From contig BJKQ01000001.1 in the NCBI GenBank assembly GCA_006538405.1, positions 2,790,001 through 2,854,000 on the forward strand: a stretch of DNA of 64,000 bases. Reading direction: 5' to 3'. Within the stretch, counting starts at the first letter, position 1, and the number at the start of each line of letters is the position of its first letter. This DNA is from Hansfordia pulvinata. Taxonomy: Eukaryota; Ascomycota; Sordariomycetes; Xylariales. Positions 25,508 through 37,308 of the stretch are shown in pieces. The notes beneath the pieces are model-generated. The model was not told the DNA's origin and did not search any database. It saw only the letters and a program-made list of their open reading frames with translations. The position numbers were made by a program, and so were the translations under genes.

Positions 25508-26697
25508 AAAAGACAGTCATCGGATAGTCATGCTTCTCGGCCCATGGTGACCTACTCCGTACGCGTGACAGGAAAAAACAAGGGAGAAGAACGATAAATA
25601 AGAGACGGAGAGAGCGAAGGCAGGAAACCCACCAAGGCAGCGGCCGTCACACCGCCGGCCGGCCGCCGGCGTGCTCGGGTCGCGCCGAGCACATTCGGAC
25701 TGCTGCCAGATGCCCGCAAGAGGGAACCCGGGGGCCTGGACCAACGCCAGAACGACAAGGTCAATACGGCTCAGCGGCGGTGGGCTGTCGGTCATCCGTG
25801 AGGACACACCCCCTGTCGTCCGAGTGCTTTTATGATTAAAGTCCACCGGGGCTCCCAGCGCAGCTGGGTGTACGAGTACTCGTACGCGTAGAGGCGGATC
25901 GCGTTCCATGGTTCCTTCTCATAACCCGTCCATGCGCCATGCCAGGATTCCTTTCCTGGCGGCAAGGAGAGGAAAGGAAAGGTTATTCCCGTTCGTTTGC
26001 TCCGGAGGTACTGTGGTAGGCCGCGAGGGGTCGAAGAAGGACTCGCCCGGCCCGGGCTCCGGTTGCGATAGCCGCCGCCAGGAATCCCATTTCCTACCCA
26101 AGGCTCTCACAGGTGCGCCGAGTGCTGCTCTGTCTCGTACGAGTACACCCAGGCTGGCGTCCCGGACAACCCAATGAATGCATGGCAAAGACGAGCGGGA
26201 AGGGAAAATTCGAACAGCTTTTTCATGTTCAATTTTTTCTTCTCCGGCTATTTGTCACCCTGCTTTCCAATTTTAGCCCATCCTCGCCACCCTCTCTCGC
26301 TTCTTTTTCTGGCTCCACCAGCCTGTTTTTCTGGCCCCCCTTCGCCGGTGTCGAGGTCGGTAAGCCCGGGTCACTTCCAAGTTCCCACTGATGAACTGGC
26401 GACAGAGCCGGCCGGCGGAGGACATCTACTCCCACCTACCTGCGGTACCCGTTTGGTGACTTACATGTGGGCGTGGTTAAAGCCAAGCCCGGGTACCGCA
26501 GGCCGGCCCATGGTGTCACCATTACCAAATCACCCGCTGTCGGCTGACCTGGCCCTGCTTCTCCCATTGCGCTTGGTGACCCCGGACCACGGCTCGGCCT
26601 TGATTCCGTGGTCACGGGATTCGCGTCTTCCCCGGCTGCAGAGCGGCCCGCTCCAGTCCCAGTCCGGTTCGAGTCAGTCTCCCGTCCATCTCAGGCA

Positions 26698-26712
26698 GGT
26701 AGGTAGGTAGGT
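26698..26712. repeat. GGTA microsatellite (3.75 units)
   Basis: Three GGTA units followed by GGT. It matches the longer GGTA run at 42118-42137 and the AGGTACCT-type words scattered between genes. Confidence 0.85.
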
Positions 26713-26961
26713 CATTGTCACCGATCGATCGGGGAGCCAATGATCGTAGAGCCCTCCTCGAACGCTACATGGTATGAACGGGCAGCAGATGACCTAACGC
26801 CAAAGGAGAGAACAAAAAGGCCAAGAAAAAAGAAAAAAGAAAAAACTTCTGACCGTCCATATCTGACTCCCCCTTTATCCCCCGCCTTTTCTTCCAGCGA
26901 CTGCCGGCGGACTAGCCCCAGTCGAGATGTGCCGTCGTCGTTCTCCGGGTTTCGGAGATCC

Positions 26962-26974
26962 GGGGGGGGGGGGG
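26962..26974. repeat. G13 homopolymer
   Basis: An uninterrupted run of 13 G on the + strand within the gene-free region. Confidence 0.9.
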
Positions 26975-28127
26975 CGATACCTGGGTGGTTCTCTTGCAAG
27001 AGAAAGCGAGTTCCAAACCGACAAGCCGCGTCCCTGTGGCTTGGATCGGGCGGGGGTGCTCGCGGGCTCGCCGGCTGTCCGTTCGCATTGCCTCCATCCC
27101 GGCCGGCGGCAGGCAGGCAGGCCGCTCCGCCGGTCACAGGGCAATTGAGGCACGAGTCGGGGAGAGGGGTGGCGGAGAAGACGCTCCTCGACGCCGGGCC
27201 GTTGTCAGTTGTTTCTCGTGATCAGTATTAGAGAGCGGGAAAGGGGGCGGAGCTTGTGATTGGGATTCCACGTCCATCCTGCCGTGCCGGCTGGACATGT
27301 TGCTCCGCCGCGTCCGCTTAGGCCTCGTAACGTTCCGGCATCTTTTGTGTAGATGGGAGATTCCCCGGTGGGAAGGGTCGGGGCAATAGGGCCGGCGCAC
27401 CCGGCCCTACAGATTACAAGTTGGTAGTGACATCCTAGGTAGCCTGAATGCCTCCATGCCACCCCACGGGACATCTTCCAGGTCGGCGAGATGCCTCGTC
27501 GGCCGTGTATCGAGTGACATCCGTGACGTACTCGTTTCGTGGCTACGTGACGCTTTCCGCCTTCTATGTCAAAGGGAGCGAATGCATTGCTGTGTTCAAG
27601 TGCCGGTTATATATTCGAGATGGCTATCCGATGCCCATTCATCTTGACTTACATCGAGAATAGGGCTTCAATACGGGAAGACAACGGGTCGTTAAACGAC
27701 AATGCGCAAGAATGGCCTCATACCCGCGGTCCCATAACGGGCCGAGGGCTGTCTTTATTCGAGAGACTTGAAGTGCCAATCGAGTCTTGGTTGCCCATCC
27801 CCCTTTGAGGGATATAAGAGGTTAACTTAGGGATGATATGGAGATGGACTTTTGTCCTGTATATTGACTTATTCGACCCCAAAGATCGGACCCTACAGAG
27901 CCATATGTCTGAAGGGGCTTGACTCAGGAGACCCTGAGTTGCCACCGAGGAATTGCATCCTGATGTACAGGCCACTATGACATGACGGTGATTGGGTTAG
28001 GTATGTGTGCTCGTGAAATTCACTGCTTCATGCGGGCCGCGTGACCTGCGCGGTTCTTTGCGTCTATCCAGAAATCCCGGTTGGCTTGAGAAGAGCCATC
28101 GCATCGCTTTCCCGGGGCAGCCGCCAT

Positions 28128-31024
28128 TTACGCCTCCCTCACCTCCCTGGCGACGGCGTTGCAGAGCGCGACGCGCACGCCCGCGCCCGTCAGGACGTGG
28201 ATCCACAGGCGCTGCGTGTCGCTGAGCCTGTCGTTGGCGCTCTTGACCTCGACGAACATGCAGCTACCGCGGCCGCGGACGCTGCCATCCGCAGCAGACC
28301 CCTCGCGTTGCGGTGCTCCCAGCTTCTCATTGTTCCTCTTCTTCTTCTTCTTATCCTCCTCCTCCCCCTCCCCCACAGGCTCTCCATCCGCCCCTTCTCG
28401 GCGTTCACCCCCTTGTCGGCGCGCCCCTCGTCTCCGTTTTCTTCATCGCCTGCCTCCCCGTCTCCTAGCTCGCCGGCGGCAGGGGGGTTGCGCCACAGCA
28501 GCAGGTCCGGGACGCCGCCCCCGCGCTGCCCGTACTCCTGGGCGAGGACCTTGCAGACCGCGGCGAGGGCGGGGCCGTCGAAGCAGGCGACCAGCTCGAG
28601 CAGGTCGGCGACCTCGTAGTCCCAGTTGAGCCCGATGACGGCGGTGCGCCGGGGCCGCTCGCGCGCGTCGACGGCCGCCACGAGGCCCGGCCCGGCCCCG
28701 TTGGCGATCTCGACGAGGCGGTGGTTGATCTCGGACGCGCGCGTCGCGTAGAAGGCGTCCGTGTGCAGGTCGAGCGGGCACGTCTGGTAGGCCGTCTGGA
28801 ACACGTTGGGCGCGTAGGCGAAGAGCACGTCGAAGAACAGGTACGCGAACAGCGTCCGCACGATGCCCCCTCGGCGTGGAACCCTTTCCACCCCCGGCCG
28901 CGGTACCACGACAGGCACATGGCCTCGACGCTGCACTCCCCTCCCCCCTCGGCCTCGTCCACCCAGACGGTCTTGGTGCTGGGCCCGCGGCCCCGCTTGC
29001 CGGCAACGTCGTCGCGCTTGATCTGGATGCCCTCGGCGCGGTGCTCCTCGGGCTTCTCGAGCCGCACGTGACCAAAGTCGTGCTGCAGCCGCTTGGGCAC
29101 CTTGAGCTGCCTCTCCAGCTTCACCAGGCGCTTCTGGATGTCGTAATGGTATATCAGGTGGCAGTCGCGGTCCTCCAACGCCGCCTCGCAGGTCGTGATC
29201 GCGATCCGCTTCCAGTGCTTCTTCTGGATGTCGACGTTGGTGGACGCGGGGTCGGGCTCGAGGGCGTGCATGTAATGCTCCTCCAGGAGCGCCCGGCGCT
29301 GGTACCAGGCGCCGCGACGCGCCAGGTGGAACAGGCGTTGGTCCAGCAGCTCGAGCAGCAGGGCGTGCTCGCGGCGGTGTTCCTTCAGCCGGCCCATGAC
29401 GTGGGCCGCTTTGTGGACGATCCGGGTATATGAGTGGGCCGGGTTGAGCCGCCGCAGGTAAGCGCCCTCTCCCGACTCGTAGACTCTGTCCTCCTTCCGT
29501 TGCTCCTCCTCCAGCAACGTCCTCCAACGCGGGTAGATCAGCTCGAAGATGGCCAGGACCTTGCGGAACCCCGCCTCCGTGGCTGGCCCGTTGAACTCCA
29601 AGACGCTATCGACATCGTACTCTGTCCTCATGGCCGTCTCGAACTCTAAGAGCTGGGCGCGAGTGGCGAAGATGTTGGCTGACCTGCTTACAATGTATTC
29701 GGGAAAGTTGCGCTTGGAGATCTTGGCCAGGATGATGGCCGTCAAAGACTTCTCCGTCCACTCCGTCGATCTGTAGAACACGAGGTGGACCCGCTCGAAA
29801 AGCTTGAAAATGGGTATCGAGAGTCTGATGCAAGGGCCCGTCATGGCCAAGATCTTATCAAGAAAGTGCTTGTTCCTGTTGGAGTCGTCCCCCGTACCGG
29901 GCGTGGGAGAGCCAGTATCGGGGGTGCCCGGATCGCCGGAGCCTGTCGATTCCGATGTGTCGGAGCGCCGCAGACCCAGTGACAGGAGACCTGTCTGCTT
30001 ACGGCTCGTCCTGCAGATGGCCTTGGCTATGTCGGCTTTGTTTTTGCCCTGGACTTTGGCCTCTTTCGCCAAGGCCTTGACCTCGTCGAGACTCAGCAGC
30101 GTGATGGCCTCCTCGACGGTGTCGATGAAGTCTTCCGACTTGTCTGCGAAAACAAAGCTTTCGCCCAAGGCATACTGCTCCGTAATGAAGCAGGAGACGT
30201 CTGCGTCAACCGAGGCCGCTGCGGGCCGCGTGTCGCATTCTGATGCCTGCAGCTCGCGATGCTCCTGAAGAGCGTATACTGCCGCTTCGGCGTCTCCGAT
30301 GTCTCCATGGTATCCCAGACGAGGCACACGATACCACTGAGCCGTTTTCCTCAAGAACAGGCGCACATATCTAGTTTTGCGTAAGTTCCCTTGCGTTGGG
30401 CCGGTGTCTTTTCTTGCTTTGTCACGTACAGGAACTGTGCCTCGTAGCCTAGCTGGATCCATTGGTGGAAGACGGAGTGTTCTTTGGCATCGAACAGGTG
30501 CGACTCCTCGTCGAGCACGGTGCTGAGGGCGAGATTGAAGGCATCCACATAAATGGAACTCTTGCCCCTCACCCATTTGCGGGTCTCAAGCCGAGAGGCC
30601 GCATTGTCTGCGAACACAGCCTTTTCGGAATCATCGTCATCAGCCTCTTGAGTTTGAGAGGCTTTGTAGGCCTCGTACTCCTGCAGGGCCTCGCTGTCGG
30701 CCTTCACATCAGGCAAGGAGCTCTCGATGGCTGTGGGCCGCGGGGGTGGTCGTCTGGCTCTGCATGTTGCTGATCGAGTTCCAGGGCAGCAGCGCCCTCG
30801 TCTTTCAAGGAAGCATGTCGGCGATGGTACCCCGTGTCAAGAAGCAAGATATCATGGTCCTCATCCGAATCGGCCACCTCTTCGCGCCGGACTCTTTTCG
30901 CGGGGGGTTGCTCTCGACCCTTCTTCCGGGGTGACACCACGGCAGCAGAGTCTTTGCTTTCCTCTGTAGTGGGACTACCGGTGTTGTTGCTCTTCCTGGT
31001 TCTGGTCACAAAGGCATCCATCAT
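28128..31024 (-). CDS. FAN1: FAN1, Fanconi-associated structure-specific nuclease, with three frame breaks
   Basis: The gene is read on the minus strand from ATG 31024 (MMDAFVTRTRKSNN) to the stop at 28128. It has one intron at 30371-30429 (donor GTACGTG) and encodes about 946 residues once frames are corrected. After a charged N-terminus, the conserved KWVRGKSSIYVDAFNLAL and FLYVRLFLRKTAQWYRV blocks identify FAN1. The central helical region follows, then CLSWYRGRGWKGFHAEG and IVRTLFAYLFFDVLF. The C-terminal VRR-NUC domain carries GGVPDLLLW (about 28499-28519) and EVKSAND (about 28231-28253), supplying the PD-(D/E)xK acidic residues and Lys. The enzyme is nuclear and cuts flap and cross-linked DNA during interstrand crosslink repair. 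Three +1 breaks occur at G5 30742-30746, C5 28866-28870 and one C run within 28364-28394. Each is repaired by one extra base. All catalytic motifs are present, so a sequencing artefact is likelier than a pseudogene. Confidence 0.9.
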
Positions 31025-32219
31025 CGAGCATGTTGAGACAACATGGCCGCGCCGCGCAGAGAGTGAAAAGTGGACGGGGATATGACTTCATCGAGTGGTG
31101 GGACAGGGGTTGCAGCGGTACGATTACGGAGCACGGGCGGCGACCAGGAGCGCAAACGCGGGTCGCGTTGCGGACTGTGACGCGACATCACGTGCTTTCT
31201 TATCGGATTAGAGCTGTAGCCACTGCTGGCTTATCGGTAGCAGCGACTTTGGGAATTTGTACCTAGATACCTAGTAAAGTGGGACCCCGCGACTCCGATT
31301 GACTCCCAGCGCCGCTTGAATTATGTCATGCGCATGCCTCCGTCGCGCATGGCGCTGATATCATCAGGTCGCGCGGTCGGCAGCAGAGACACAGACCTGA
31401 CTTGTAACCCACGACAAGGCACGGGGTCCGCTGTCGCCGATAGAGAGATTGGCATGAGGGAAAAGCCTGACTACCAAGAACACATCAAGAACAGTCGCGG
31501 TATCGGATGGTCATCAATGCTCAATTGCGATGCGCAAGTACGCCTCAACTATCTACTTCTCTGACGCCCTCGTCGGCGTTGGAAGAAACCCGCAGAACAC
31601 CGTCTGATAGAATGCAAAAATACTAAGCAGGCCGGGGGTATATGCGTAAGACGAAGTAAGCGAGAGCAAAAGTAAGGTAAACATGCAATGCCCATAGACA
31701 GGGCTCAGGCCGTCCTAGTCGCCTCGACTCGAAATCATGATTAATCGTGACAGCCGCCCACAGACAGTCAATCCCAGGCCTCGTATAAACCATATTAGGC
31801 ACAGTGAAGAACGTATCCAAGAATGTCGACTCCTAAGCGCCATTGAACAAAGAAAAAAAAAGCAACCCTAGTAATGACGCAGGAATCTGAACAGGGGTAT
31901 ATCAGTCCGCTTCACTACCCCCGAGAAAAGCAGCTGACGCAAGCGTGTACCAAGATCTGGCAGAGCCTCGTGTAAGGTATAAAGATGTCTTTCCGACAAT
32001 TTGCTTGGTTGAGGGTGGCCGGCGGCAGGACACGCCTTCTGCAACTCGCCCGTACTCGACAGATATTCGTTCAAGAAAATTCGTACTCGTGAGAGTTTGT
32101 TCGTATAGATGCAGGAGTGGGTGCAGTGGCATGTGGGCACCGGGGCGGAGGTGCACTGTGTGATGTGCTTATGGACGGTCATCGTCCCATCCTCGAGTCC
32201 CTGATGGGTGGAATCCAAG
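31025..32219. other. FAN1 upstream / SAP30 downstream region
   Basis: About 1.2 kb lie between two minus-strand genes, with no supported coding sequence. The stretch from 31600 to 31900 is comparatively AT-rich, as expected of a 3' end. Confidence 0.55.
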
Positions 32220-32860
32220 TCACGGTAAGGGCGTGAAGTGAGGGGCTTCTTTGTTTCTTCTCAATCGCGTAACGCCCGGATTTCGGACCTTGTGAAGCAG
32301 CCCGACAATGACGTCGTTTTCCTGCACTCCTTGGCTGTTGAAGTGTTTCCGGACGGTCTTGGCGAGCTCGTCTTTGCTCTGGCGGCGGACGCGACGTCGG
32401 CGTGTCATGCTTGGGGAGTTCTGGCCGATGCCAGGTCTAGACAGCACCCACTGGTGGTAAGGGTTGGAGAAGGCGGCCGGGGTGTCGAGACGGTATTCGC
32501 GGCGAAGGTCGTGGAGGATGTCGCGGTCAAAGGAGGACCATTGGAGCTGGGGAGAACGATTGGGTCAGTCACTGGCGTGGTCGAAGTGGTAGGTTTTGCA
32601 TCGTGGAACTGGCTTACTCCCGTAGCTGTCGTGGCTGCAGCAGAGGCGGGCGCAGACACAGTGGCAGCGGCGGCAGAAGCAGCAGCTGTCGAGTCCTTGT
32701 CTTTGGCAGTTCCGGTCGAGCTGGCGACGCGGCGCAGCTTGCCTCCTCCGCCAGTGCCGGCACTGGTGGCGTGGTCCTTGTCTTTGGCCGAGTGGCCGTT
32801 CTTGACGCTGGCCGTCTCGGATTTGGCGTCGTCGTGGTTGGCTTTGGCTTTGGAGGGCAT
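32220..32860 (-). CDS. SAP30: SAP30-like Sin3-histone deacetylase complex subunit
   Basis: Two minus-strand exons are inferred: 32618-32860 and 32220-32546, giving 189 residues. The first exon encodes a low-complexity Lys/Ser/Ala/Thr-rich N-terminus starting MPSKAKANHDD. The second encodes the Sin3-binding SAP30 domain: LQWSSFDRDILHDLRREYRL, then YHQWVLSRPGIGQNSPSM, a basic RRRRVRRQSKDEL and VRKHFNSQGVQENDVIVGLL. This pattern is typical of fungal SAP30 proteins, which bridge Sin3/Rpd3 deacetylase to partner factors in transcriptional repression. The 71-bp intron (32547-32617) has GTAAGC/CAG ends and joins in phase. The open frame extends upstream of 32860, but that part is Pro/Ser-rich leader. 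The gene lies 22 kb from a SAP30-binding-protein homologue. Confidence 0.88.
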
Positions 32861-35800
32861 GGCGAGATGTGTCGAGTCGGGGGCCGGTGTCGAGCTGTAC
32901 GAGAGGAGGCAAGGGTTCACCCTATGGGCGGTTGGCGACGCGGCGGGCGTGGTCGGTCTGGGAGGAGCCCAGGGGAGGCGGTGCGGCTGGCGGTTGCTAA
33001 GATTGAGGTCTGTGGAGGGGGCAGACAGGGTGTGAGGCGGATTGAGTGGTGCGGAACACGACACATGGAATGGAGGAGGAGAGCACAAGAGGCAGAGGTG
33101 AAGGCGGGTGAGCAAGAAGAGGGCAGGACGGCACGGGTGGAGGGGATCAGAGAGGAGAGCGCAGAATCGTCAGGTGAGTGGTGCGGTGCGGTGCGGAGCG
33201 GTACGGTGCGGCGGAGCGGTGCGAGGCAAAGCAGAGAGCCAAAGGGTGCGTGTGCTACTTTCGTCAGACTGCCTGCGGTGCCGGCGGTGGAGCTGCGGAT
33301 AGAGTACAAGTTGGTAGTCGGGTAAGGTAGGTTCGTACTCGTTAGGTATGGGCGTAGGTGGTAACCAGGGATGGGTGAACTGTGCGCCGGGGGTCCCAGG
33401 CCAGCTTATTACTCGCAACGGGAGCCTTGGTTCGCATCGTGGCTGCTGTCCGGGTGCCATCCATGGATGCCGCCTTCCATTTCCAGGGTGCTGGAAACTG
33501 TAGGCGCCGTCGATTTTTCCGACGGACGCTAAACTCGCAGCCCGTGGTGAAGATTCAATCACGCTGGGTCATAGTGATGTCCACCTGTCTGACCAACGTC
33601 CCGCTGCGCTCGTGAAACCAGGGGCGGCGGCGGGCGGCGCAATTCCAATTGAGGTCCATTGGGTAATGGCGCGCGCGCGCGTGTGTTCGCGCAGTGTCTG
33701 ATCCGTAAGGTAGGGTCATGCCCCAGATCATTTCGTGCTTTCATGGGGTTTATTGCTCGCTCTCCCTCGTCGGTTCGCGACGGCTCCCGCGACTACTGAC
33801 AAAGGTGAGAAGGCACCCGCGCAGGGCACCGGCCCGTCAGCAATCGGGAGGGGCTGGGGTTATCAGGGTAGGTACTACTCGAAGCCTGAAGGTCGCGGCT
33901 CGGACGCTCGTTGCGACGCCTCTTCAGGTACCGCCTGGGTACCTGACCGTACGCTCTTTCATTACCAGTACCCGGCGCAGGCAGTCACGGCAGTCAGCGC
34001 TTGCCTGGTTCGGCGCTGCCGATCGGAGCGGCGCGAAAAATGACGCCATGGCTCCAGCTTGTACCTACCTCCCACCTGCACTGGTCTAGTGCCCTCTATC
34101 GATACCTCTGTGCTCGTAAGCCCCTGTGGCCCCGTACTAGTCTCGTACTCATTCGTATCACCTGGAAAAAGTCGGACCCTGGATTTTCTCCTGCCCGCAA
34201 GGCAGATTACGGCTTGGGAACGATGCGGAAAAACGAATCCCAAATTCGCGGCGGGACGTGGGGTAGACACTGCTAAGTACTCATACTTAGACATGGGCGC
34301 GCGCGCGCCCATACATTACTCCGTACCTGGTAGTTTCATGCCACTGAGTTCTCAACGTGCTCCCAACGCCGTACTCGTACCGCCGACCGCCGGAGCGGAC
34401 ACAGCCCAAGAGCATCGTCACGGGATGCGCCTCTGTATAGACCTTGTGAGCACGAGTGTTTCCATCTCTCACGCGAGGCTCCCTCGATGCCTGGTAGGTA
34501 GTAGCTTGTAGTACCTACGTACCTATTCGTACTGAACGCGGGCAGGCCTTGAGCCGCTCAGCCTTTGACGCCGCTCCGGAATCGCCCCTTTAGGCGCCTG
34601 TGCGCGCCGCAGGCCGTCGCACGCCACGATAGGAGGGGTAATAGACCACCCGTAGCGCACAACGCACAAGGCAAGGCCACCTGCTTGCTGAGGTCGTTGC
34701 AATTCATCCGATGCTTGCCATGGCAGACGCGGGCAACGGACGGCTTTGACCGCGGCCATTTGCCCGGCACCGTCGCGAAGAGTTGGAAGGCCAAGGTGGT
34801 GTACTTGCAGTGGTGAATGTACCCCAACGTCTGGGTCTCGGGATCACAAGATGATTGCAAATGCAATGCAGGCCAGCTGGCCGTCAGGTTGGCCGCCACG
34901 TCTCGCTCTTCTGCCGCCGGCGCCGCGCGGGGGGAGCGGTCCCGCCTGTGGTGGTTGACCGTTGGTCACGACATGGCCGCCGCCTTCTGCTGCCGCACGT
35001 GGTCCCATGCTGGCAAATAGAACGCGACCCCCCGTCCGTTCGTGTTGGAGCCCCCGGATGGAGTGCGTCGGGGCAGACATCGTCTGCGAGTACGGGTAGA
35101 GCGTTTCTGGAAAGGACTTGTGCGTCGGCATGTGATTGGATCGTGCTTCCTGTCTCGCGAGCAGCACCTGGATCAATTTAATACTTTGAATATCTCGTCC
35201 ACTCCGAGTGTTGAAGGTTTCAAGTCGCACAATGGATACCTTATATGTAGGTACCTACCTAGGTGTCTCATCTGTCCCATCGCGCGCTCGTGTACGAGTA
35301 GTGCCGCACTCCCTCTCCACCCTACTCGTAGGTTATGAGGTAGTCAGTATTTTCCTCTTCTCGGGGCTGGCTGCGCACCTCCGCTCCGATCAATGTATGT
35401 CTGACATGGACTAACGGGCGGACACCTGTGTTGTACTCGTACGGGTATGGACAACCGCACGGGTCCCTCCCTGCCGTCCCCGTTCATCCAATTCTTCACC
35501 CTTTCACCATCTGGTTCTCTAGTCCTGTCAAGATTGGCCATGTCAGGCACGTGGTGTCCGTGCTGGATTCGGCCTCGAAAGGCGCGGGGCACCGAACCGA
35601 ACAGAATGCGCATTGCCAGATCGCCCTTTCTCACCAGATGGTCCGCCTCCCCTCGACCCTCGAGTAGTCACCTACGTTTCCCAAGACCGGATCCCGGTTC
35701 TGGACGCATGGGCATCCGCCGAAAGCTGTGTCTGACCTTTGGGTTGCTCGCACGTGGGACAGTCCCGATAACGAATGAGACGGGACGAAGGGTTGAATCC

Positions 35801-36581
35801 CATTTAACAAGAGCCTTCACGTGTAATATTAGTACAGTACTCGTACCTGGATCCACCCCATCTAAGGAGAGCAGACGCCCGCGGGGGGTTGGCACTGAGC
35901 CGAGTCGACAGACACATCGCTGGGCACCTGCGCTACGGCTTGCTCTTGTCGTGGTGGATGTGGTCATCCGCCCATCTCCGTACCTATCTGGAATGGCATT
36001 CCCGCAGACTTGGACGCCCAATGGTGACCTACGAGTGTCGTCTGCGCTGCCATGCATAACCAGGCGGCCGCCGCCCGAAATTTTCGACTTGATCTGCTTT
36101 TAATTACATGCCCGCTACTAGCCATGACGAGTATGATTAGCCCCCGTCCACACAGTCTATTGTCCTCAATCCGCCCCGCCGGCAACCATTATCCCTTGGT
36201 GATAATTCTTATTCTTATGATTACGTACGATTGCTGCTACAAGGTACGAGCCTACGGTACCCGGACATGTGTGCGCCCGGATAGATGGATTGCAGTCGCT
36301 TTCATAAAGTTATTAGTGGGAAGGTGCAGGCAAGCAATCACCTGCTGCTCTCGTGAACCGATTCTACGATTGGAATTGGAAGTCGCGCCCACTCATCTTG
36401 TCTTTCCCTCCCCAGGAGTCAACGCGCAAAGGTACCTCCATTCGTGACCTTGCTCATTACCTTGGATTTGTACCCGGGTCATGTCCTGAATCATCGTTGA
36501 ACCGATCCCAGAGGCTCGACATTCGCAAGTTAAACTTTCCCACCATCTCGGCTGTCGCCAAGATCGTCTACCAAACCACCT

Positions 36582-36617
36582 CCACCACCACCACCACCAC
36601 CACCGCCGCCGCCGCCG
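36582..36617. repeat. CCA/CCG trinucleotide repeat
   Basis: A run of CCA units passes into CCG units in the AVL9 upstream region, about 700 bp before the ATG. It is short enough to vary between strains. Confidence 0.8.
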
Positions 36618-36928
36618 TCGCCCCTCCTATTCCCTCCTCCCTCTCCGCCCATTCACCACACGCCACCGCCCTTACTCTAGCGGCCTGACCTCCCCGTCGC
36701 CAGCCCTCTCCGCCGCTGCGAGCGCCGTGCAACCCCCGTTCCGCCCTGACAGCCGCGTGGGGCCTCGCTGGATTGTCTTGGCTTGGATCCGCGCACGCGA
36801 GTACGAGTAGAACACCCGGCGATCCCTCTTTGTCTGCCATTCTCCCTGCTTCCTTAGCCCGGCCTACGACACCGCCGGTCTATGCTACACGACTCGAGCC
36901 GCTCTTCTAGTCGCTCAGGAGCACCACG

Positions 36929-36970
36929 CCTCGCTCATTCCGCCCCTCGCTCATTCCGCCCCTCGCTCTG
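36929..36970. repeat. 16-bp tandem repeat in AVL9 leader
   Basis: CCTCGCTCATTCCGCC occurs at 36929-36944 and again at 36945-36960, followed by a partial third unit. It lies in the pyrimidine-rich leader about 340 bp upstream of the AVL9 start. Confidence 0.85.
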
Positions 36971-37308
36971 CCAATCCGCCCGCCAGCTGCCCTGTCGCTG
37001 GTCCTCCGCAACCCTCCCACCCTCCTGTCTTGTAAAACCTGCTGCGCGCTTGGGTTGCGTCACTCTGCCGCCACTCCCAGACACGACTCGGGTCCGCCTC
37101 CCAACGCCCGCGTTTATAACATCTTCGCCCCGGCGCCCGGGCTGCTGCTACTTCCATCGCCGCCGCAGCTGCAGATCCCGTCCGACTCGCCCAACTCGCC
37201 GGCGCCCGTCATCCTCAACAGCGCCCGCGCATCGCTGCTCCGTGCCACGCGCGCCGCCCAAACGGCTGCTCACGGTCGACGTGGGGAGGCTCCAACCGCC
37301 CCGAGGCC

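Larger units (their letters stand above)
19118..28127. other. Nine-kilobase region without a recognisable gene
   Basis: Both strands were read for conserved motifs and exon-like joins and none was found. The longest frame (24030-24680, +) is Arg/Pro/Ser-rich with no domain. The region is GC-rich, not AT-rich, so it does not look like heavily RIP-mutated repeat DNA. It contains about a dozen TACGAGTA-family words between 20.0 and 26.2 kb, a G29 run at 25476-25504, a G13 run at 26962-26974 and GGTA units at 26698-26712. Untranslated RNA genes or lineage-specific small genes cannot be excluded. Confidence 0.5.
32861..37308. other. Divergent intergenic region between SAP30 and AVL9
   Basis: About 4.4 kb serve as the upstream region for both genes. 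The longest frames (for example 35447-36103, +) look like non-coding shadows. It contains at least six TACGAGTA-family words (34372, 35293, 35323, 35434, 35838, 36802), AGGTACCT words at about 35249, an alternating GC palindrome at 34295-34310, CCA/CCG repeats at 36582-36617 and a 16-bp tandem repeat at 36929-36970. Confidence 0.5.

Noticed and set aside
26655..26680. + strand B-box-like GGTTCGAGTC
   Set aside because: No complementary T-arm or other tRNA arms are found nearby.
19118..28127. Degenerate transposon or RIP-mutated repeat
   Set aside because: There is no AT-rich bias, terminal repeats, or transposase or reverse-transcriptase motif in any frame.
35447..36103. 218-codon + frame between SAP30 and AVL9
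   Set aside because: It crosses several TACGAGTA words and has no conserved stretch. It is judged a chance open frame.
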